Assembly: GCA_030789695.1 (NCBI GenBank)
Contig: JAULAV010002416.1
Location: 609,212-673,211, forward strand
Origin: Scilla litardierei
Lineage: Eukaryota; Streptophyta; Magnoliopsida; Asparagales; Asparagaceae
DNA: 64,000 nt
Direction: 5' to 3'
The translations under genes and the position numbers were made by a program. The notes below the pieces were generated by a model. The model saw nothing but the letters and a program-made list of their open reading frames with translations. It searched no databases and was not told where the DNA came from. Shown piece after piece: positions 1-10,385 of the stretch. Each line of letters begins with the position of its first letter. Within the stretch, counting starts at the first letter, position 1.

Positions 1-1595
1 TCTGTATTGGAATGTCTGAATAGGGTGTACATAGTTGGAGATACTTATGATGGTTGAAATAATATGATTGGTGAAACTATATGTATGCTGGGGGTGATAA
101 TAATGGGTGTACGTATAGTTAAAGTGGGTAGGCCTATTATGTGACCTATGTGTTGTACGTGTGAGTGTGTGCTCGTACGTAGTTACGTATTGTGCGTAGA
201 CGCGTGCAGTTATGAAATTGCTGCGTGAGTATATAGGTGATGTATATGGTAGTAGGAATATAATTTTGATTGGTATTGCTTACTATCGTGGCTGTCGTAT
301 GCGTGTATACCGTGAGGTATACACGGCTATTGCATATCTTGACGAATGGGTGAAGTAAGTGTATTGGTGTGCCAATTATGGGTGGATGGGTATGGTATGA
401 AGATATACGATGCTTCGGTGTGACTATGGGTAAATACTTTTATTAGGGAGAATATTGTAATTATAGGTGTGCTAATGTTTGTAATAATATCATGGTATAT
501 GAAGTGATTGAAATATGCGATATTACCTGATTAGATATTAAGGGTGTTGACATTTAGATATGTATGTGGTTATGTTGGTAGACGTGTATGCATTAGATAG
601 TATTGGCATATGTATGGATGCTATGTTATGTATATGAAATTATTCTGCTATGATTTTGAGTCTCACTCAAGCTTGAGTGGGTATACTCTATGTACGTGGG
701 TGTATTTGTATGTGGTTGGTGTATAGTGATGGATGATGTATGTATAATGTTTGGATTGTTGTTTCCGGTTGTGTTACGCACATGATTGTGGGTCACTAAC
801 CAGTATATAGCTATAGGTGTTGGTCTTGTGGTATAGATATTTACTAAGGACTGGCCCGTGTGAACGTATGTGTGCTAGCTAAACTAAGCGTGTCAATGTA
901 CTGAGTTTGTAATTGCATGATTGGTATACATGGATGAAATGTTAGCGTGTATGGGTATGCACCATGCATGGGTAAGTATGTGCCTAGTTATAAGTTTTGG
1001 TGACTATGATATGTTTGGCGTGTCGTGAGTATAGTTATAGGGCTGTATGTGATGCGAAGATATGGTGAAATATTTACATGCACTTTGAATGGCTATGTTT
1101 GTGAAGTTATAGTAATGGTGAATGTGTATTAGATATAGTAAGACTTGTTTGAATAATGGCGTGGTGCGACTACATGTGTCGATGTGTTGGGTATCGGATG
1201 TATACTAGGAGATATTAGGGAGTAGTGTATCCTTATTATTTGGTTCATGGGTAGTTATCTAAATGTGGCGTGAACTATTTGGTTGTTTGTGAGTATGTGC
1301 ACCATGGTATGTGATAAGTATTTAATAGTTCTATAAGGATGTTGTAACTATATGAATGAACGAAATACGTGAATGAAATTGTCTGGCCATGATAGGTATA
1401 GGAGTATAATGTGCGTGAATAGATACATGATTGTAGAATAAATGATTGACTACCTAGTGTATATGTATAAGCGTTTGAAATGAATATACGTGGTTGAATG
1501 GTAATGTGATATTGATTGAGGGTAGTTACTAGGGTGACTAGATATAGCTATAGTTAGAAAGTCCGAGGACGGACTTTATTCTAAGGTGGGTAGGA
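1..1595 (+). other. Non-coding 3' internal end of gypsy element L, with polypurine tract
   Basis: This stretch is rich in T, G and TATG/GTAT words and has no open frame of useful length on either strand. I saw no gag or pol motif. The only landmarks are a perfect palindrome CACTCAAGCTTGAGTG near 666-681 and, at the right end, a purine-rich tract AAGGTGGGTAGGA (1583-1595) directly before an LTR starting TGTAACG. The same tract precedes an LTR of element G in this window. I therefore read the stretch as the untranslated 3' internal region of a Ty3/gypsy element whose coding part lies left of the window. Confidence 0.55.
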
Positions 1596-1884
1596 TGTAA
1601 CGACTGGTTTTCGTGTAATTGGATTATTGATATTATAATATATGCTTGGTGGATTTTCTCCTTGGATGTGTGGTTTTCGTCGCCATAGCTTTCACTTTCG
1701 ATCGCTTCATCATGATTTTTCTATCTTCTTCCTTCGATCGTCGATTTCGGAGTAAGTCCTTCGTGACGAGCTTCAAATCGCTCATATCTTAAAGTATAAA
1801 TCGATCCTAGAAGCCATAGAAATCTTCCCGAAGCTTCGCGCTTCGAATCGACACTTTTCGTGCTCGTTAGTTGGTTCAAGAAGG

Positions 1885-2290
1885 GGAACTAACCGACTAG
1901 ATTGAGATCTAGTCGGTCGGCAACTCTACTCAAACCGACTAGTTTCTTGGATTAATTTTACCTAAGTTACTGTATCTGTTTAGTCGGTCTAAGTTCATCT
2001 TTCGACCGACTAGTTGTCAAACTAGTCGGTTAAGTTTTGTACTCAGACCGACTAATTCCTAGTTCTCCTGTACAGCCGAGTTACTGTTCACTCTTAGTCG
2101 GTCTAAGAACGTTCATCGACCGACTAGATGCTAAACTAGTCGGTCAGTATTTGTTCATGGACCGACTAACTCTAAAATCCTATTTTCGTTCAGAAGTTAC
2201 TGTTTGCACTTAGTCGGTCTGCGTTGGTCGACCGACCGACTAGTTGCCAAACTAGTCGGTCAGTGGTTGCTCTTTGACCGACTAACCAGT
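1885..2290. repeat. Palindromic motif array ACTAGTCGGT/ACCGACTAGT in the U3 of LTR L
   Basis: About 14 copies of a 10-bp motif alternate in orientation. Three units of roughly 120-130 bp (about 1975-2060, 2095-2170, 2210-2290) share one plan: TTAGTCGGTC, a spacer of about 15 nt, GACCGACTAG, a loop of about 8 nt, CTAGTCGGTC, a spacer, then GACCGACTAA. Each unit therefore contains an inner hairpin and an outer inverted pair. An incomplete unit lies at 1885-1950. Every motif carries RCCGAC, the known core of the plant DRE/CRT element bound by DREB/CBF factors. The array ends about 45 bp before the TATA box. Confidence 0.9.
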
Positions 2291-2328
2291 GTTGAAACCC
2301 TAATTTCTGGGCAGCCGCCAGCTTAACC

Positions 2329-2337
2329 TATTTATAC
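2329..2337 (+). promoter_or_regulatory. TATA box of LTR L
   Basis: TATTTATAC lies about 45 bp downstream of the palindromic array and about 65 bp before a pyrimidine-rich leader. This is the expected place for the U3 promoter of a plant gypsy LTR. The transcription start itself cannot be seen. Confidence 0.6.
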
Positions 2338-4305
2338 CCAACCCAAACGATTTCTTCTTCCCCAACACGACCCAAAACCCTAAAATCTTCCCCCTTGAGC
2401 CCCCATCTTCCTCCAAGCTTCATTTCTTCATTCCAAGCCCCAAATCCATCATCCAAACCATCCATCCACTCTATCTACCTCTCATCTTCCCCAAAATCTC
2501 ACCAAATCCATCAAAATCCCCAAATCCCCCAAAACCCTAGTTTCCCCAAACTTCTCCAATCTTTTCCAGATCTGATCCTAGGGTTCCCCGGAGTGTTTCT
2601 TCCGCTTCCTCTCGGTAAGAAATAGATTCCTCTATGTTTTCATAGCTTATTGGTATTTTTATGAAACCCTAATATAATTTCATGTTGTTTGATGATAGTT
2701 CCCCCAAAACAGCGATTTCCCCGTAGTTTGGCATCCGTGTGACGAAGTGGTCGTCATCCCCGGTGCTAGGCAAGTGAAACTTGCCACTTAGGGTTTAGGC
2801 CATGTTTTAGGCCATTTGCTTGTTGTAGGCGTAAAAGAGGCTAGGCGACGAAATGATACTCGCCTAGGCGCAAATTGGGGAACTAGCTTGACAACGAAGC
2901 TAGTTCCGACATTTAGCATGTTGCACAATTACCATGTCATGTTTACTTTCCATTACTGTACGCAAATTAATTGTCATGTCATTGCATTCTTTAAGTATTT
3001 CTGTGATTGCTTAGCTTTGCTACAAATGCTTGTGTTCCTGGCTCGTGTTCCAGAAGCGGGCCATGTGTTGGTCGATAGCCAATGCCCGAATTGCATGTTT
3101 CCGGCTAGGTGCACCCCTACGCCAAATGTTTAAGAATGTGAGCTCATGTGCGGGGCAACCCCAGGCTCACTAGCTGAGCTCATTGTGCAGGGACCCTGGC
3201 TCCATTACGTGTGGGTATTGGGGGTAAGAGTTAAGCGACCATTCAACTGGGAGTCTGCCTGATCCGCAACTGCAGTTGTAAGGCGTAAACTCTGGGTTTG
3301 GGGTAGTTGTTAAGCGGCCACTCAGCGAATGGGAAACCATTCAGCTGTAAGGCGTAAACATCTATACAACAACGTGAATAATGAATTGATTGAGATTGAT
3401 AGTAGCTTGGCTACTCTTGTCTTGTCCTGATAATTGTTCCCTTGTACAAAATTGTCTTGACATGTCGTAAATTGTGCACTCATGTTATAACTGCCATGTC
3501 ATGCATACTATAACTGCTAGGTTGCTAGTTGCCTTACTTTCAGTTTCCTTGCCCAGGTCTTTTAGACTTGCTGACATGTGCCCCTTTACTCTTTTGGGTG
3601 ACACATGTTAGATCTCGAGCCTGAGTACCTTGTTGAGGACGAGGTGTTTGCTGTCGCCGAGCCCGAGCCCGTGTTTGGCGGGGTGTACGTGGACACTGGG
3701 GACCAGTCCTAGTGTCTTCGTAGCGTTTTACTTTTGTTTAGACAGTTGTTTTGTTAACGGTGCGTAGCACCCATACCTTGTTTCGTCGTTGTTGCTTTTG
3801 TTGGCCTTGTTCTGGGCCTTAGACTCTTTTCCTTTAGCCTGGTGGCTTTTCTGGATGTTGGACTTATTTTCTTGTTGGACAATTTATGAGGTGTGAGATT
3901 TTATTCCAGTCTCTCCTTGTGTTATTATTGTTATTCCGTTGTGGTTACAGGGACCTGCTTATGTATTTTTGACGCTTATCGGGTTTGGGGCTTCACAGCT
4001 CCACTCTCGTGCGGACCTTTTCACGTCTCGCCTCCATTTTAGGGAAGCGGGTCGTGACAATTAATCATGGCAATTGAATTTGTTTTCATAAATGGCATAT
4101 TAATGATTAATTACATGAAGGAAAAATAATTAATTCGGGCCAAAAAAAATTTTAGAATCCAATCAATGCATGATCATCCGATAAAATGATATGTGAATGA
4201 GTTTTAAATGATGAGAATTGGTGACCGATTCTTTTTCTCTCATATTTTTTTAAAAAAAATCCTAAGGTCTCATACACTCTCCCCAATTAAAGATGGACAT
4301 TGTCC

Positions 4306-4858
4306 TCAATGTCGAAAAGGGTACGTGTTTATTCAAGAGCAAACATCCTAAAAGGCATATAAAATTCTACGCTAATGGAAAGAACACACTGTGGTCAAAT
4401 GGCGGATCACGGATCTTTAATGATGGAGGAAGTCGTTCTAGTTGTTCCTTGTGCTCCTCGTCAAGCCTTCTCCCTCCACAAGCTAAATTGGACCCCAGCA
4501 ACACAACTCCAAGCACCTCCATAAATTGTTTACCTATGTCCTACAAGAGATGAGTTATGTCAGTCCAATTTAGTCTAAAATTCTTCGCAATAAACATATT
4601 CCAAATATAGTCATCAAAGTAAGTAAAATAAAGTAAGGCATGTTGATGACTACTCCCTGAAATATTTTCACTACTCTCGGTATGATGCTCAGCCATGGGG
4701 GAGAGGAATGAGTGATTTTGGTAAAAAAAAACTGGTGAAGAGAATGGTTCGGGCTCCATATTAATGTTCTCTAAATTCATGTCCCTAGATGTCTCCTCCT
4801 CATGTTCATCCAAAATTGCTAGCTCGTTCTCTCCTTCTTTGCACACGCTTCCAGCCAT
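4306..4858 (-). pseudogene. Fragment of a small conserved ORF of the J/I family
   Basis: The minus-strand frame opens at 4858 and reads 105 codons to a TAG at 4541-4543. The same frame then continues for about 60 codons to a stop before the ACATTGAGGACAATGT block. Its C-terminal part matches the ORF at 8638-9093 of element I: an aromatic-acidic segment with WN.FI, a stretch of about 30 residues, then KEQLERLP and IRDPPF (KEQLEQLP and IVDPPF in I). The sequence after the stop codon (TAGAATTTTATGC-like, then AATAAACA) is also shared. I do not recognise the protein. Sharing between two elements suggests that it once was selected. Confidence 0.55.
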
Positions 4859-5229
4859 GTTAATATTCTGATTTGTGCTTTCATCGTGATATGGCTTGCT
4901 CGTTATACCTGCAATAGAACATGAACTCTATTATATTCTTGAAGTTGAATTTCAAAAGAATTATTTTCTTTTAAGCAAGTGGCAATCAGAGTAAGATTTT
5001 CAATGGATTGCTGAATTTTTCGACTCCGAGCAAGGAAATTTTCTCAGAATTGGTGGGATTTAGCCTCCTGTGTCTGAATGAGTAATTAAACTTCCTCTTT
5101 CAAGGGTTACAAGGGTACATCTACGCTTTGCTCTCCTTGATTAAGGCATGCCCTAGTGTCGTCGCAAGAAGGCTACGTTGAATCACGCTCTGAAGTCTCA
5201 TTAATGGTCTGATCATTCTCTTGTAAGGA

Positions 5230-5658
5230 CTCCATGTACTTTCATGCCTCTGGCGGCGTCATGACTCCCAAAAATTTCTGCAGCTATGGTCGTAGTCCAA
5301 ATAAAAAGGATACCATAAGCTCTTTCTTTATGTACCCATGCTGCAGATAGCTCAATACTATGTCTATGAACCTCCTCCAGGCCTGATAGAATGTTTCACA
5401 GTCTCTTTGATTGAAATTAATGATCTTGAGCTTCTCCATCCTATGGTTATGTGCAACAACATACTCTGCATCATGCCAATAATTTGTGCTATAGAATTTC
5501 ATATACTCCATTTTTTTTTTGAATTTTTTAAAGAGAAAAGAAAACAAAAAAACTAATAAAACTCCTAAGATATAAGATGGATGGATCTCACCGAATATTC
5601 CTCCATACAAACTGAAATCGTAGATCGCACGTACTGTTGTCCCTAGAAACGACGCCAA
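5230..5658 (-). pseudogene. Gag fragment of element J
   Basis: The minus-strand frame opens directly after the primer site and reaches a TAG at 5284-5286, with similarity continuing past it. The segment IINFNQRDCETFYQAWRRF followed by a region ending GLRPQLQKFL resembles the retrotransposon gag region of Athila/Tat elements, where a Q.(D/G)ESLYEAWERF-like block precedes a cysteine-histidine stretch. The N-terminal part is a lysine and phenylalanine rich run that looks like low-complexity filler. The upstream half of gag is missing. Confidence 0.55.
5641..5657 (-). other. Primer binding site of element J
   Basis: The minus strand reads TGGCGTCGTTTCTAGGG, six bases after the LTR end at 5664. 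It resembles the TGGCGCCGTTGCC... primer site of Athila/Tat elements, which pairs with the 3' end of tRNA-Asp, with a few substitutions. Confidence 0.65.
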
Positions 5659-6269
5659 AAACTTGACTCGTCTTAAAAGATGTGAGCGCTACTCCCAAGT
5701 GTAAGAGATCAAACATGTAATAATCATGGTGAGTCCAGGTATCGTATCCACGGGAAAACTGACCTGCAAAATTACGAATTTCAGTTTATAAAGAGTACTA
5801 AAACGATATTAAACAACCACCTTTCAGAGATATAAGTAATGGTTTCGAAGGTTTTAAATACAAAAACAAAATCCTACAATAATTACGGTGAATTCGGTAC
5901 TAGAGTACTAATGTGGAGATATGTGTCGGTTGTGGTTTCGTTAGGGCATTTGCAATTGATGATTATTAATATCTTTTCTATAGCTCAACGTTTCATCTGG
6001 CTAGGGCACAAGAACGTCGAAAGGTATGGCGATAAAGCGCCCAAGATTTGGAAACTACTCACTAATCATGGCATTATATGCAACAAAACAAATTTCAGCC
6101 ATTGAAATGAAAATCAAGCAATAGATAACCAGAGCAAACGGTATTATAAGCGCAATATTAAAGTATTAGAAAGATCAAAGAACTTGCAAAGTGAGTTTAA
6201 TTGAAAGCAGCCAAAAACCCCTAAAAACAGCTTAAGAAAATGGGATTCGTTTTCTGGGAAACCTAGGGC

Positions 6270-6278
6270 TATTTATAC
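6270..6278 (-). promoter_or_regulatory. TATA box of the J/I LTR
   Basis: The minus strand reads GTATAAATA followed by GCCC. It lies about 55 bp downstream of the CCGATCGG array in the direction of transcription. In the other LTR the matching place (about 11330-11340) reads CTATTAATAAA and looks decayed. Confidence 0.6.
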
Positions 6279-6330
6279 ATTTTGGCAAGATGCCAATGAA
6301 TATTCCCACTAAAAGACAAAAATAAATGCT

Positions 6331-6650
6331 CAGCCGATCGGTTGAAATATCAACGGATCGGGTGAGGCAGCGGTTGGACTTGGTCTTCAGCTTCTGAAAA
6401 TCCTCACCCGATCGCTGAACCGACCGGATGAGCCGTTGGGTTCTTGAGCTGGGGAAGCATCTGCTACAGATGACCCGATCGGTTGACAAGTCAATCGATC
6501 GGGTGGAGTTGGCACACAAAAACAGAGAGTTGTGTCGGATCCACCCGATCGCTGAACCGATCAGGTGGGGTCGCTCCTTCTTCGGGTCTGATACGTCTGC
6601 ACGAACCGATCGGGTGGATCTATCTACCCAATCGGTTGAGAGCTGATACA
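6331..6650. repeat. Palindromic motif array ACCCGATCGGTTGA in LTR 5664-6879
   Basis: At least nine copies of a motif built on CCGATCGG occur in both orientations, often as pairs, for example CCGATCGGTTGA, a few bases, then a TCAACGGATCGGGT-type partner. Variants such as CCGATCGCTGAACCG also occur. The array lies just upstream of the TATA box when read on the minus strand, the same position as the arrays in L, H and K. Confidence 0.85.
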
Positions 6651-8637
6651 TGATATGTCCTTAAAGACTGGCTCCCAGTGGCTCGTGCGACACCTCCCGT
6701 TGCTCCGGGGACTCGTGATGTTAGCGTTGTATGTCCCCTGCGCCAGCAATCCTGCAAAAACACAAAACCACAACGAAAGTGAAAAGGAACTAAAAATCAC
6801 AAAAAGACGGACTCAAAATAACGAAAAACGAAGGGAAATCACGGAGAAGATGTGCGTGAATATATAAAATATAAATGCACTTAAAAATCCCCAAGCTGAA
6901 CTCTTCCTCGTCCTCGAGGAAGACAAACGAGAATCGGAGCTCGGAGGAGAAAATAGAAAGGAAGAAACAGAAAAAGAAAAAGGAAATCCTAGATTACCCG
7001 TCAGAGCCAACGAAAACAAACACACCACACTAAGCAAGCATGCGATAAGCATCGCACTAAACTCATGAATATGAGTCCCTACGAGTGTCGTGGGTCCACG
7101 CGGTGAAGCGCAAGTGAGTGAGGTCGTGAGCTAGCAGACGGTGTAACTATCTAAATTGTGCAATCAAGCTCCATATACACATATCTATGGAATGACCCAA
7201 ATACCGAATCAATTCGAATAAGCGGTGAATAATTGTTCAAGCATGCATGAGAATAGTGAAAGAATAGAAACATATCACATGTCAGGGACTCTACCGCTAG
7301 AAACTAGGGAATCACCGCACGATTGTGTAGATGATTGCTAGAAAGCTCCTATGCCAAATGTGTTCGAAAACGAAGGGGGTTGAGTAGGTGTGGAGGAGAG
7401 CACTCGGTGCAAATTCTCGCATTCCCTTTATTCACGGCGGATAGGAGTAATATTCACAACAGGAATTTTTTTTGGGTTTTGGATATTTGGATATTTTTTG
7501 GATTTTGGCTATACATGTTCTTTCTTTTCTCTCTTTTTTTCCTTCACTTTTTTTTTGGATTTTTGGATTTTGGCAAAATTGTGTACTCTCCCAAGTGGAA
7601 GAATACATGATGAGGGGATTTGCACCAAGTAAAACAAAAAAAATTCAAATTCTAAACACTTGGGCAAAAGGAAATTTTTTTTGCGAATCGGAGCATAAGC
7701 AAAATGGGTTATCCTAGTCCTATTGGTAGAGTCCCGACACATGCGAATTGAAGCGTAAATAAATAGATAATTCATGCATAAAGAAGCAGACAGTGGAGGC
7801 AAAATACCGCATATTTGAAATGAAGCATGATATTCTAGGGGTCATCCAAGGACAGGCATATAAAACAAAATCACAACGTAGAAGCACACCAACTAGCTAG
7901 TCACAACACACAACTCATACAAAAGCAAAGTGAACCCACGGAGCATAAAATGCAATAGGACTAGGCTTCCTAGGGTTAGTGAGAATGATTATTGTAGCTA
8001 AGCTACGTGTGTGTTGTTCCGTGGCAGTTCATCATGTGGGGTCATCTCTAGGAGAGGGAGAATAAAAGGATGGAAAGAAAGAAAAAAGAAAAACACGACG
8101 AAAAACGACGAAAAACGGTGAAAAAGACAAGACTGACGCACAAAGTGCGACTCCCCCAAGCTGAACGTTGCATTGCCCTCAATGTAATAGGAATACATGC
8201 GGGATGGCAACAAAAGATAGGAGGGAAGTACACACCGACAAATAAACGGGAAAAACATGAAAAACACACAAGAAGAGATATATAAAAATAAAGAAAATAA
8301 ATACCAAGATGAACTATATAAAAGACATACACATGAGCACAAACAAAACAAACACACATCAAACAAGTGACAACACGACAATCACAAAATATTGATTTCT
8401 CCCAAGCTGATTTCAATAATACCAAAAAAGGATATGATCATGGTAAATCAGAAAATTGGCTAGGGAAAAATCAAAAAAAGGGAAATCATGGTGCAGGAGC
8501 GGGAGGCTCCTCATCCTCCTTGGAAGAGAGTGGCACAGACAAAGAAAAGGAAAAATCATGAAAAACAAACAAAAAGATGTATCTCTCACTGTCGAGAGGA
8601 TTCATGTTTATTGAAAGCATAAAATTTTACGCTATTG

Positions 8638-9093
8638 CTACACTACTGGATTGATATCACCTATAGCGAAAGGCGGATCCACTATCTTTGCATGTACAGG
8701 CAACTGCTCCAACTGCTCCTTCCGTGGCTCCGCCGGGCGCGTGTGTCCACGAACACCTACGAACTCTAGCAGTGCATCCTCCAGCATTCCCACAAGGACT
8801 CCACCTATACCCTGCAGACAATAGGATGCATCAGTTCGCTGCAAAAATTTCACCCTCATAATAAAAGTATTCCAAAGAGGATCGTCTATAGAAATATAAG
8901 AAATAAATAGTGGTGGACGATACTTCCCTGAAAATAATTCAATATCATCTTGTGCTGTGATAGCTATCTTTGTAGTGTCCTCTCTCATCTGCTCAGGTAA
9001 ATATGGATCACAGGTGTGGACTTCCTTGAAAGGTTCGTTTAGATATGACACGTACAAGCATACCTCCGATACATGATCGTGTGTGTGCTGCAA
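8638..9093 (-). pseudogene. C-terminal part of the small conserved ORF of element I
   Basis: This minus-strand frame of 151 codons ends just before the element's 3' untranslated region. It contains YISIDDPLWNTFIMRVKFL, a glycine-rich GIGGVLVGMLEDALLEFVG stretch, and RKEQLEQLP followed by DPPF. Element J has a diverged copy (4306-4858). I cannot name the family. The frame differs from the upstream fragment 9366-10025, so at least one frameshift separates them. A role in packaging or regulation is only a guess. Confidence 0.5.
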
Positions 9094-9365
9094 AAGGTAC
9101 GACTTGTCAAGAATATCTGAATCAAAATAAATATCAAATGGGATACATGATTCAAAAATGGAATGTGTAGAAATATCTCCCTGGATGGGAGCAGTAAGCT
9201 CTGTGGGATAGTCCTCGGCGTCAGTGGAAGGATAAGGTGGCTACGGAAGCTCTAATGGAGGAGGGTAGTGCTCGGGATCCTCATGAATGGTTGTGTCCTC
9301 GTCTCGATGCACGACCTCCTCATCGATAAGCTCTGGCTCCGCGTGTAAGGCCTCCTCATCAACTA

Positions 9366-10025
9366 TCAATGTAGGCTCTCTCTGAAATGGCGATGTTGGC
9401 TGCTCATGTGTGTCAACTTGTGGGGATGTATCGTGTGGAGGAGAACGCCCGCAAGCAATCCAAAAATGTAGTCTATCCCCAAAAGATCAAGACTGACAAG
9501 GACGTCTTCCTCAAGTGTTCTTGCAGCCAAAACATGGTTCATAACAAAATCTGCAAAGCGTAGCTCAAATGCATCGCCTATTGTAACGCTAACTGAACCG
9601 GTGAACCTCACTAACTCCAAGAGGCCCTCCAATAAGTTCTGAAATGTGTCCTCCTCTAGCGGCGCATATGATTCAATTTCTGCTTCCTCCACTGCCTCTT
9701 CGTCCATCCACTCTTCATATGCAATAGTTGTATCGTAGGATGTGGGATCGACGATAGCACATTCTGACTCTGATAATATGACAGGCTATGATTCTTGCCC
9801 GTAAGATGAAGAAGTAGAACTGATATCTTTGGAAATCATTGCAGCCTTAAGCCTGAGCGCATTGGTTTCAAGGTCTCTTTTCACCGATTCCAATAGAAAA
9901 TCACCCCGTTCAATCTTGGTTTGCATTTCAATCTGATGTGCAAGCATCTTATCTAGAAGGTGATCTCCCATCTGAGCATTCTGATCAAAATATGTGGTCC
10001 ACATGGAAGCATGCATCCCATCCAA
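9366..10025 (-). pseudogene. N-terminal part of the element I ORF, with one in-frame stop
   Basis: The frames 10025-9786 and 9707-9366 lie in the same register and are separated by a TAG at 9786-9788, so they probably form one original ORF. The first half has a heptad-like, lysine and leucine rich stretch that could form a coiled coil, then a serine-rich linker. The second half is acidic, with repeated E.EE and LL.G motifs. No zinc knuckle and no gag signature can be seen. The start near 10025 is the first ATG of the longest frame; an upstream start is possible. Confidence 0.45.
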
Positions 10026-10361
10026 AAGGTATTCTCCCGTCTAAGCACTCTCATCAAAATAGTATCGTCCCATCTGAGCGCTCTGATCAAACTCTATGGT
10101 CCATACAGTATAATCCATAACACCTGATCAACAAAGATACATACTTGGAGAAAAATATCAGTGGTACAAAAGAATATGAAATGGTAGTAATTGTGGCGAG
10201 TGTGAAAATTCTCCGGTAATAGTCTACCAACCCTCTACAACGAATATGTACAATATGTCCATGTAAAATTAAAAAGTGTGTAGAAGGTGAAAATTATCAC
10301 GGGTAAGGATATGAGCTAGTCTCAGGATGACAGGGTCCTAAATGTAACAAGCACATTGCCT

Positions 10362-10378
10362 CCCTGGCAACGGCGCCA
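10362..10378 (-). other. Primer binding site of element I
   Basis: The minus strand reads TGGCGCCGTTGCCAGGG, seven bases after the LTR end CA at 10386. It matches the tRNA-Asp type primer site used by Athila/Tat elements nearly perfectly. Confidence 0.8.
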
Positions 10379-10385
10379 TAAAGCT

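Larger units (their letters stand above)
1596..4059 (+). repeat. 3' LTR of Ty3/gypsy element L (Tekay-like chromovirus type)
   Basis: The LTR starts TGTAACGACTGG and ends GGGTCGTGACA, so it has TG...CA ends and a length of 2,464 bp. Element G has LTRs with closely similar ends when read on its coding strand (TGTAACGAC... to ...GCGGGGCGTTACA) and the same polypurine tract, so L and G belong to one lineage. The LTR holds a palindromic array (1885-2290), a TATA box (2329-2337), a C-rich leader with an open frame of 76 codons (2395-2625) followed by GTAAG, and a tandem duplication near 3225-3360 around the word TAAGGCGTAAAC. The right flank ATTAA (4060-4064) would be one copy of the target duplication; the other lies off the window. 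Confidence 0.8.
4060..5663 (-). mobile_element. Internal remnant of Athila/Tat-type element J
   Basis: Read on the minus strand, this begins with a tRNA-Asp-like primer site next to an LTR (5641-5663), continues with a gag fragment and a second ORF fragment, and ends with an ACATTGAGGACAATGT block followed by a purine-rich AATTGGGGAGAG (about 4275-4310). That last pair is a hallmark of Athila/Tat 3' regions. The left side was interrupted by the insertion of LTR L at 4059/4060. The stretch 4060-4270 is AT-rich and non-coding. Confidence 0.65.
5664..6879 (-). repeat. Chimeric LTR between J and I (3' LTR of I, 5' LTR of J)
   Basis: On the minus strand it starts TGCATTTATATTTT next to the polypurine tract of I and ends ...GACGAGTCA next to the primer site of J, giving 1,216 bp with TG...CA ends. 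From about 6045 to 6879 it matches the U3 side of the other I LTR (about 11105-11916). From 5664 to about 6045 it has no visible match to that LTR. It carries the CCGATCGG array (6331-6650) and a TATA box (6270-6278 on the minus strand). Confidence 0.7.
6880..10385 (-). mobile_element. Internal region of non-autonomous Athila/Tat-type element I
   Basis: Read on the minus strand it starts with a primer site (10362-10378), holds a broken ORF (10025 to 8638), then about 1.7 kb of 3' sequence, and ends in a polypurine tract AGCTTGGGGATTTTTAAG (about 6881-6899) preceded by a CCTCGAGGACGAG block. Two further AGCTTGGGGGAG or AGCTTGGGAGAA tracts lie at about 8146-8165 and 8398-8412, the first after a CATTGAGGGCAATG block. 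No reverse transcriptase, integrase or typical gag is visible, so the element cannot have been autonomous. The stretch 7100-8000 is AT-rich and non-coding. Confidence 0.7.

Noticed and set aside
1885..2290. CRISPR-like array of short repeats with spacers
   Set aside because: The motifs alternate in orientation, spacers are related between units, and the region lies in a plant LTR promoter.
2816..3133. 105-codon ORF in LTR L
   Set aside because: No domain, no match to a family pattern, and it lies in the U5/R part of an LTR.
6232..6651. ORFs of 139 and 72 codons across the CCGATCGG array
   Set aside because: They follow the repeat on both strands and lie in the promoter part of an LTR.
7998..8425. 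Cysteine and phenylalanine rich membrane-like ORFs
   Set aside because: Antisense to an A-rich, lysine-coding stretch in the 3' region of element I; composition effect.
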